DNA of 7,586 bases from Candidatus Poribacteria bacterium (lineage in GTDB: Bacteria > Poribacteria > WGA-4E > WGA-3G): positions 1-7,586 of the forward strand of contig JAPPMR010000516.1 in the NCBI GenBank assembly GCA_028818995.1, given 5' to 3'. Position 1 is the stretch's first letter, and each line of letters starts with the position of its first letter. The notes beneath the pieces are model-generated. The model was given only the letters and a program-made list of their open reading frames with translations, was not told the origin of the DNA and did not search any database. This document shows positions 1 through 5,419 of this stretch, piece after piece. Made by a program: the position numbers and the translations under genes.

Positions 1-66
1 TTTGAGGCACAATTGGATGATTCTGAATTAGAAAATCGACAATTGAATGCCTCTGATTATTCTTGA
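1..66 (+). CDS. C-terminal end of an upstream gene, possibly a pentapeptide-repeat protein (partial)
   Basis: Frame 1 is open from the window edge to a TGA at 64-66, giving 21 residues. They divide into five-residue blocks AQLDD, SELEN, RQLNA and SDYS. Leu/Leu/Leu/Tyr falls exactly every fifth position, preceded by Gln/Glu/Gln/Asp and, two before, by Ala/Ser/Arg/Ser. This matches the A(D/N)LXX pattern of pentapeptide-repeat proteins, which fold as a right-handed beta-helix. At DNA level 9-30 and 39-60 are imperfect copies 30 bp (ten codons) apart, 16 of 22 bases identical, consistent with in-frame repeat units. The stop lies inside the -35 box of the next promoter. The fragment is too short to exclude chance, and the function is unknown. 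Confidence 0.45.
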   Translation, partial: FEAQLDDSELENRQLNASDYS

Positions 67-91
67 CAATGTATAGCAAAAATAGTATACT
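63..91 (+). promoter_or_regulatory. Sigma70-type promoter for the SDR gene
   Basis: A perfect -35 box TTGACA (63-68) is followed by a 17-bp spacer and a -10 box TATACT (86-91) that differs from TATAAT at one base. Transcription would be expected to start near 97-99. It is the best promoter match in the window and points at the SDR gene. The -35 box contains the TGA stop of the upstream reading frame, so the two genes are packed tightly but transcribed independently. Confidence 0.65.
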
Positions 92-156
92 TAATCAAAT
101 AAGGTAGATTCAGTATTTTGAAAGGATTATGGGCGTTTCTTGCTCATATTGATCGT

Positions 157-948
157 ATGAACCTCGGACTTACAGACAAAATTGCAGTTGTAGGCGCGTC
201 AAGCAAAGGACTTGGAAAAGCAATCGCACTCGGTTTAGCAAAAGAAGGCGCAAAAGTAACCATCTGCGCGAGAAACAGTGATACATTAGAGGCAACAGCG
301 GAGGAAATTCGTGACCAAACAGGCTCTGAAGTGTTGGCAGTGCCGACAGATGTTAGTCAACCAGAGCAGGTCGAATCTCTGATAAGTAAGGCAATATCGC
401 ATTTTGGCGGTATTGATATTTTAGTTAACAATGCCGGTGGACCCAGAGCCGGACGATTTGATGACCTATCAGCAGAAGATTATCTGGACGCTGTGCATCT
501 GAATCTGATGAGCACTATTAACCTATGTCGTGCAGTTGTTCCCACGATGCGAGCACGCGGTGGTGGACGAATTATCAATCTAACATCTGTTTCTGTCAAA
601 CAACCTGTGGACGGACTGATGTTGTCAAACATGGCGCGAACAGGTGTGATCGGGTTTGCCAAAACCCTTGCCACAGAACTTGCGCCCGACAAAATATTGG
701 TCAATAACGTATGTCCCGGGATAATCTTTACAGATCGGATAAAGCAATTAGCAACAGTACGTGCTGAAGAAGCAGGCATCTCGTTTGATGCTGCGCTTGA
801 AAAAATGACAGCGGATATCCCTCTCGGTAGAATTGGGGATCCAGAAGAATTCGCCAACTTAGTTGTTTTCCTCGCCTCTGAACGGGCAAGTTATATAACT
901 GGGGCAACAATTCAAGCAGATGGAGGCATGGTAAAATCCTTGCTCTAA
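157..948 (+). CDS. SDR-family oxidoreductase, beta-ketoacyl-ACP-reductase-like, atypical catalytic residues
   Basis: This is a 263-residue protein with a Rossmann fold, the usual length for a classical short-chain dehydrogenase/reductase. The cofactor loop is VGASSKGLG (12-20), with Val where Thr is usual. Asp65, the NNAG motif (91-94), Asn116, Ser144 and PG at 187-188 are all in place. Arg39 after beta strand 2 suggests NADP(H). The expected YxxxK is not present: counting the normal 13 residues from Ser144 gives Ser157, and the Lys position is Arg161. This fits the BKR-like SDR subgroup, known for imperfect cofactor and catalytic motifs, so ketoreductase activity is uncertain and the substrate is unknown. 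I chose ATG 157 because family members begin just before the first beta strand. An in-frame TTG at 118, with a weak AAGG at 101-104, would add 13 residues. Neither start has a good Shine-Dalgarno sequence. The gene lies behind the 63-91 promoter. Confidence 0.88.
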   Translation: MNLGLTDKIAVVGASSKGLGKAIALGLAKEGAKVTICARNSDTLEATAEEIRDQTGSEVLAVPTDVSQPEQVESLISKAISHFGGIDILVNNAGGPRAGRFDDLSAEDYLDAVHLNLMSTINLCRAVVPTMRARGGGRIINLTSVSVKQPVDGLMLSNMARTGVIGFAKTLATELAPDKILVNNVCPGIIFTDRIKQLATVRAEEAGISFDAALEKMTADIPLGRIGDPEEFANLVVFLASERASYITGATIQADGGMVKSLL

Positions 949-999
949 TCGCATGTGATAATCAAAGGCAGAGACTTCAGATATTTTGATTTCTCTTTA

Positions 1000-1027
1000 C
1001 TGATTGCTGATAACTGACTGCCGATAG
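1000..1027 (+). repeat. Degenerate heptanucleotide tandem repeat (STRR-like)
   Basis: Four consecutive 7-bp units lie head to tail: CTGATTG, CTGATAA, CTGACTG and CCGATAG. The consensus is close to CTGATWG, and a fifth, poorer unit may follow at 1028-1034. The array is in the 96-bp spacer between the SDR and glycosyltransferase genes and ends 17 bp before the latter's start codon. It resembles the short tandemly repeated heptamers known from intergenic DNA of filamentous cyanobacteria. Its role is unknown. No promoter or convincing terminator was seen in the rest of this spacer. Confidence 0.55.
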
Positions 1028-1044
1028 CCATTAAATAATGCACA

Positions 1045-1752
1045 ATGTTAGTATCTGTTATCATCCCTGCGTATAATGAAGAGAAAACTATCCGACAGGT
1101 ACTTGAAACTGTGCAAGCACTGCCACTTGAAAAACAGATTATAGTTGTAAATGACGGATCAACTGATGAAACTTATAGTATCCTTGAGGAATTCCGTAGC
1201 GACAAGAGTTTAACTATTGTCCATTGCCAAGAGAACCGTGGTAAAGGGTCAGCGATTCGGAGTGGAATTTCGTCCGTTGAAGGAGAAGTTGTCGTAATAC
1301 AAGATGCAGATATGGAACTTTCCCCAAATGACATTTTGCCACTGGTTGAACCGTTGAAAAACGAAAAAGCTGAAGTTGTTTACGGTTCGCGTTTCCTAAA
1401 TGGTAGAGGGAATGCAAGTATCCATAATTTTATAGCAAATCGAGTACTCGCTATTTACACAAATCTTCTTTACGGATGCCGAATCACGGATGAATCTACT
1501 GGGTATAAAGCATTTTCAACTGATTTATTAAAGGACTTGAATTTGACTTGTGAAGGTTTTGAATTTTGCCCCGAAGTCACAGCAAAGATTTTGCGTGCAG
1601 GCTATCAGATCCATGAAGTACCAGTTTCCTATTTCCCTCGGACAAAAAAAGAAGGCAAAAAACTTCGTTTCTGGTCAGATGGATTGTTTGCAGCATGGAC
1701 GCTCTTAAAATATAGGTTTATTTCAAAGACAAAGATTTTCAATAACACATGA
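1045..1752 (+). CDS. Family 2 glycosyltransferase, dolichyl/polyprenyl-phosphate sugar synthase-like
   Basis: This 235-residue protein has a complete GT-A fold of glycosyltransferase family 2. It opens directly with strand 1 and PAYNEE (8-13). The nucleotide-binding segment VNDGSTDET (35-43) and the metal-binding DAD (87-89) follow, then YGSRF (113-117) and the acceptor-side region DESTGYKAF (149-157). These motifs and the length resemble DPM/DPG-synthase-like enzymes, which move a sugar from a nucleotide donor to a polyprenyl phosphate at the inner face of the membrane. No C-terminal transmembrane helices are present; the tail is basic with an amphipathic stretch, so peripheral membrane attachment is possible. 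The donor and acceptor cannot be read from the sequence. The ATG at 1045 fits the family N-terminus but has no Shine-Dalgarno sequence. The nearest genes give no pathway context. Confidence 0.9.
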   Translation: MLVSVIIPAYNEEKTIRQVLETVQALPLEKQIIVVNDGSTDETYSILEEFRSDKSLTIVHCQENRGKGSAIRSGISSVEGEVVVIQDADMELSPNDILPLVEPLKNEKAEVVYGSRFLNGRGNASIHNFIANRVLAIYTNLLYGCRITDESTGYKAFSTDLLKDLNLTCEGFEFCPEVTAKILRAGYQIHEVPVSYFPRTKKEGKKLRFWSDGLFAAWTLLKYRFISKTKIFNNT

Positions 1753-1781
1753 CATAGTGAATTGTGTTAATCCCAACATCT

Positions 1782-1786
1782 GGAGG
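1782..1786 (+). promoter_or_regulatory. Ribosome binding site of the dockerin/copper protein gene
   Basis: GGAGG is a strong Shine-Dalgarno core but lies 14 bases before the ATG at 1801, longer than the usual 5-9. The intervening bases are AT-rich and hold no other start codon in the right frame. The signal peptide begins exactly at 1801, so the start is well supported despite the spacing. Confidence 0.6.
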
Positions 1787-1800
1787 TTAAATCATATATA

Positions 1801-3414
1801 ATGTACAAAAAGATTGTTTATTTTTCACTCGTCGTATTGCTTATGGGTGGTGTGTCGCTTTCGGTATTTGCCCACGACGAAGAGTCTACTTTGCTGGAAG
1901 ATGTCAATAATGATGGCACCGTAAACATCCAAGACCTTGTGTTGGTTGCCAATTCAATTGGACAACCGGGGGACCGGAACGCTGAACAGAACCCTGATGT
2001 CAATCGTGATAGTACTGTGAATGTGCTTGATCTTGTTCGCGTTGCTAACAGTTTTGGGAAAACTGAACAAGAAGATAACTCAACCTATCATGAGATTCAG
2101 GATAATATATTTGATAAGAGTTGTGCTAACAGTGCTTGCCACGCGTCTCCTTCAAATTCTGCTAATTTGAATCTCACCTACGGTCAGTCCTATCATGATT
2201 TGGTCAATAAAATCCCACGCAACGGTGCAGCGGCAGCTATGGGGATGAAACTTATTGATCCCGGCAACCCAGATAATAGTTTCCTTTTAAAAAAGTTAAT
2301 GGAACCAGAAGCACCAGAATTCGGAAGGCGCATGCCTTTTGGTATGGGACCCGTTCACAAAGGAAAGATAGATGCAATCCGCACATGGATAGCCGCAGGA
2401 GCACCACAACAAGGAAAAGTGGCAGGTGTTGGGGACCTTGGCGTACTCCGTGATCCCGAAGAGATATTTAATCCGCCCGCACCACCAGCACCTGGAGAAG
2501 GGTATCAACTTCGTCTACCACCTTTTAAAATTGAGCCAGGTACCGAACGTGAGGTTTACTACGCAACACAGATAAAGGATGAAAATGGAGAACCGATAGA
2601 AGGGGATATCTATATTAACAGAGTTGAGATATTCTATCCATCTGGAAGCCATCACTTCATCTTGTACCGACTCACAGAGGAAGGTGTGGCAAATGGTGTT
2701 CAATATAGGGGTATAGACCCCAGCATAAGCGTTAATCCGGAAGATCAATTCCGAGAACTTGACCCGGAAAATCCGGACGTGCTTGGACATTTCGGAGTAG
2801 ATAGGCTGTTCGTTGTTGGAACACAGACCGATGATACGGTATTTCAGTTTCCCGAAGGTGTTGGTTTACGACTACCCGGTGATACTGTTTACGATCTGAA
2901 TTCGCATTACATTAATCTTCTCGGTGATGAAACCTTAATTGGTGAAACTTATGTTAATATTTACACAATTCCAGAAGAAGATGTAAAGTACGAAGCTGTA
3001 GAGATTTTTGTTTCTAACCGGGGGATAAATGTGCCACCCGGATTAACGCGCGTAACAAAATTAACTTGGTACGTTGAAGATGAATTGAAAGCACGCGGAC
3101 ACGACCCGGATACCGAGTTGTCTGTTTTCTTGCTCACATCTCACATGCATCGGCACGGTGAATTGTTCGAGATTTTCCAGAATTCGACAGGCAAATTGCT
3201 CCATCGCAGTATCGCTTATGATGATGCTCCTATTGACCTCTTTGATCCAGTACTTGTCTTAGGTCCGGACGACGCTCTTAGATTCCTGTGCACGCATTAT
3301 AACTACGATAAAAATGTGCCTCTCCAATTTGGGCTAACATCCGAAGATGAGATGTGTATTATCTTTGGTTATTATTATATTCCTGTGGAAAAAGCAGGAG
3401 AGATAATTCAATAG
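1801..3414 (+). CDS. Exported dockerin / cytochrome c / PHM-type copper monooxygenase fusion
   Basis: This 537-residue protein starts with a signal peptide (basic MYKK, hydrophobic 5-20, probable cleavage after VFA at 24). Two dockerin-type calcium loops follow, D34xNxDG with D45 and D66xNxD with D77, 32 residues apart. Residues 95-200 look like a planctomycete-type cytochrome c region: C108-x4-C113-H114 as the haem site, RMPFG (Met178) as a possible distal ligand, and a WIAAGAP end. Residues about 236-530 match the copper type II, ascorbate-dependent monooxygenase fold. H284-H285 and H369 (in SHY) correspond to the CuH ligands of rat PHM. H448-M-H450 and M518 correspond to its CuM ligands. 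C497 and C519 are 22 apart, as in PHM's C293-C315 disulfide. I infer O2-dependent hydroxylation of an unknown substrate outside the cytoplasm, with the haem supplying electrons. Homology is assigned from motifs, not alignment. Confidence 0.8.
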   Translation: MYKKIVYFSLVVLLMGGVSLSVFAHDEESTLLEDVNNDGTVNIQDLVLVANSIGQPGDRNAEQNPDVNRDSTVNVLDLVRVANSFGKTEQEDNSTYHEIQDNIFDKSCANSACHASPSNSANLNLTYGQSYHDLVNKIPRNGAAAAMGMKLIDPGNPDNSFLLKKLMEPEAPEFGRRMPFGMGPVHKGKIDAIRTWIAAGAPQQGKVAGVGDLGVLRDPEEIFNPPAPPAPGEGYQLRLPPFKIEPGTEREVYYATQIKDENGEPIEGDIYINRVEIFYPSGSHHFILYRLTEEGVANGVQYRGIDPSISVNPEDQFRELDPENPDVLGHFGVDRLFVVGTQTDDTVFQFPEGVGLRLPGDTVYDLNSHYINLLGDETLIGETYVNIYTIPEEDVKYEAVEIFVSNRGINVPPGLTRVTKLTWYVEDELKARGHDPDTELSVFLLTSHMHRHGELFEIFQNSTGKLLHRSIAYDDAPIDLFDPVLVLGPDDALRFLCTHYNYDKNVPLQFGLTSEDEMCIIFGYYYIPVEKAGEIIQ

Positions 3415-3461
3415 TGTCCTTGCATTGGACTGAACGTTAACCATTTTTTACACCTCTATAG

Positions 3462-3492
3462 TTCCCCGTGCCTATGCTGTAGGTGCGGGGAA
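3462..3492 (+). repeat. Strong 13-bp hairpin in the intergenic spacer
   Basis: The arms TTCCCCGTGCCTA (3462-3474) and TAGGTGCGGGGAA (3480-3492) pair over 13 bp, two of them G-U, around a five-base loop TGCTG. No T-run follows on either strand, so it is not a standard intrinsic terminator. It begins 47 bp after the stop of the copper protein gene and ends 17 bp before the ATG of the next gene. It could be a 3'-end stabilising stem, a leader element of the downstream mRNA, or one copy of a REP-like dispersed palindrome. A partial direct repeat (CCTATG..TAG at 3471-3482 and 3494-3502) lies over its right side. Confidence 0.6.
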
Positions 3493-3509
3493 TCCTATGT
3501 AGAAACAGC

Positions 3510-5390
3510 ATGACTATCACTCCTACAACAAAAGAAAACTTCTTGGAATCTTTAAAGCATCGTGTGTTGGTGTGTGACGGTGCCATCGGAACAGAACTGC
3601 GGAAACGTATTCCAGCAAATCTGCCTTGTGTAGACGCATGTAATATTTCTGATGAACACGCTGAGAAAGTTGTGGAAACTCATCACGCTTACGCTCATGC
3701 AGGCGCTGATGTTATCCAGACGAATACCTATCAGGCAAATAGAGAGGCGTTGGCAATACACGGGTTAGCCGATCAGGTTGAAGAGATTAACCGCGCAGGC
3801 GTAAGATTAGCACGTCAGGGAGCGAGTAAGTCATGCTATATTGCAGGATCGGTCGGTCCAATTCCGTTTAATACAGATGATACAACTGAATCAAGCAGTG
3901 AGCCGCCAACTAAACAAGTACGTCTGCTTTTCAAGGAGCAGATGGACGCGCTTGCAGATGAAGGTGCTGATCTGCTGTTATTAGAGACGTTTGTATCTTC
4001 TAAACAAGCAGAGATTGCCACGAAGCAGGCTCTTACCTACGATATACCGGTCATTGTAGAAATAAGCGGTATTTCAGGAGGAACTGTTGGAACGGGTGTG
4101 GATGTCCGCGTCTTCGCTCAAGAATTGGAACAACTCGGTGCAAATGCCGTTGGTATCAATTGTAGGGGGCCACATGACCTTGTTCAAGCAATGGAACTCC
4201 TTGCACCTGTCATTAGAGTGCCGCTTGTTGTGCAACCCAACGCAGGAAATCCAAGGGTGGAACAGGGTGAGATTGCTGTCTCATATACCGTCGGCGCGGA
4301 TGTTTTCAGTGATTATGTCCATAAATTGATTAATCTTGGCGCGAACATGATTGGGGGTTGTTGCGGGACGACCCCAGAGTACACCGCCAAAATTCGACAA
4401 GCAGTTGCAGGTAGAAAACCTGTTAAGCGACATCCTCGTATCTTTGTTCTGCCGAAACGTTCACCGACATATAAATCACACAGAGAAAACCCAGTGCAGC
4501 AAGTCTTTGAAACCCGCGAACGTATTGTAAGCGTTGAAGCACGGGCAAATACCTTTCCACAACTGCGAGCGTTATTGAAGGAAGCTAAGGTTTTGGCTGC
4601 TATTGGTGTTGATCTATTTGATGTCACCGACAATTCTGGTGCTGCAGTGAATATCGGAGCAGTCGGAACAGCATTTCGATTACAGCAAGCAACCCATATC
4701 CCGACACTTATTCATTGGACAACGCGATCCCGCAATCTTATTAGTATGCAATCACATCTGTTAGAGGCAGAAGCGTTAGGGATTCGAGGCATAGTTGCAC
4801 TGTCTGGTGACCATCCCAAAGCCGGTCCGTACGAAGCAGCAAGCCTTGTACCAGATGTACGCGGTGCCGTCCAACTTATGAAACTCATCTCTCGGCTAAA
4901 TCAGGGTGAACTTGCTGATGGCACATCAATAGGAGATCCGTGTGGTTTCTACTATGGCGGTGGATTCACAATAGCAGAGAATCTGGATCCTCACGTTAAG
5001 CACTTGACAAATAAGGTGCAAGAAGGTGCGAAGTTCGCCTATACGCAACCTGTATGGACTTTTGAAGACATAGCACGGGCACAAGAAGCAACTGCACATC
5101 TCGGCATAAAAACCCTTTACGGTATCCTCCCACTTACAAGTTACCGCAGCGCATCCTATCTTCGCGATAATTTGGGTCTTTACATTCCGGAATTTATCGT
5201 AGACAAATTCCGGGACCTTGGAGACACAGCAGGCAATGAACTCGGCATGCAATTAACTCTTGACCTTGTTCGCGAAATCCGCAATCAGGATACAATCGAA
5301 ATTGATGGAATTTATCTTATCCCGCCTGCCCGTCTAAATTGGAAGAATAGGCGCGGTGTCATCTCAGAGATCGTTAAAGCCTACCGTTAG
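3510..5390 (+). CDS. Bifunctional homocysteine S-methyltransferase / 5,10-methylenetetrahydrofolate reductase
   Basis: This 626-residue two-domain enzyme is close in size and order to Bacillus subtilis YitJ. Residues about 10-300 are a homocysteine S-methyltransferase barrel, with DGAIGTEL (23-30) and zinc ligands Cys218 (GINC) and Cys284-Cys285 (GGCCGTTPE). Residues about 335-610 are a MetF-like flavin reductase: Glu343 in the first strand, the HWTTRSRN segment (402-409), LSGDHP with Asp434, and YTQPVWTFED (511-520). The usual RDRN reads RSRN here. The pair would reduce methylene-THF to methyl-THF and pass the methyl group to homocysteine, making methionine in the cytoplasm. No cobalamin-binding domain is present. 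I chose ATG 3510 because an in-frame GTG at 3483 lies inside the 3462-3492 hairpin and adds nine residues with no family counterpart. There is no Shine-Dalgarno sequence and no recognisable SAM riboswitch. Confidence 0.93.
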   Translation: MTITPTTKENFLESLKHRVLVCDGAIGTELRKRIPANLPCVDACNISDEHAEKVVETHHAYAHAGADVIQTNTYQANREALAIHGLADQVEEINRAGVRLARQGASKSCYIAGSVGPIPFNTDDTTESSSEPPTKQVRLLFKEQMDALADEGADLLLLETFVSSKQAEIATKQALTYDIPVIVEISGISGGTVGTGVDVRVFAQELEQLGANAVGINCRGPHDLVQAMELLAPVIRVPLVVQPNAGNPRVEQGEIAVSYTVGADVFSDYVHKLINLGANMIGGCCGTTPEYTAKIRQAVAGRKPVKRHPRIFVLPKRSPTYKSHRENPVQQVFETRERIVSVEARANTFPQLRALLKEAKVLAAIGVDLFDVTDNSGAAVNIGAVGTAFRLQQATHIPTLIHWTTRSRNLISMQSHLLEAEALGIRGIVALSGDHPKAGPYEAASLVPDVRGAVQLMKLISRLNQGELADGTSIGDPCGFYYGGGFTIAENLDPHVKHLTNKVQEGAKFAYTQPVWTFEDIARAQEATAHLGIKTLYGILPLTSYRSASYLRDNLGLYIPEFIVDKFRDLGDTAGNELGMQLTLDLVREIRNQDTIEIDGIYLIPPARLNWKNRRGVISEIVKAYR

Positions 5391-5419
5391 CGGATTATCC
5401 CAAATCCCGTAAACATATT

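Noticed and set aside
960..991. AATCAAA...TTTGATT inverted repeat after the SDR gene
   Set aside because: Seven AT-rich pairs around an 18-base loop and no clean T-run make a poor terminator.
1743..1769. TAACACA...TGTGTTA inverted repeat over the glycosyltransferase stop codon
   Set aside because: A weak 7-bp stem with a 13-base loop and no T-run; likely chance.
3425..3462. TTGGAC and TATAGT as a promoter for the methyltransferase/reductase gene
   Set aside because: The boxes are 26 bp apart, and no -35-like sequence exists at the proper distance from TATAGT.
3483..3509. GTG start at 3483 for the methyltransferase/reductase
   Set aside because: It falls in the right arm of the hairpin and adds nine residues not expected for the family.
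3415..3509. SAM (S-box) riboswitch upstream of the methionine-synthesis gene
   Set aside because: The 95-bp spacer holds only one simple stem-loop and none of the multi-helix core expected of a SAM riboswitch.
4313..4633. 106-residue open frame on the - strand
   Set aside because: It lies wholly inside the methyltransferase/reductase gene, antisense to it, and shows no recognisable motif. The same applies to the other - strand frames inside real genes.
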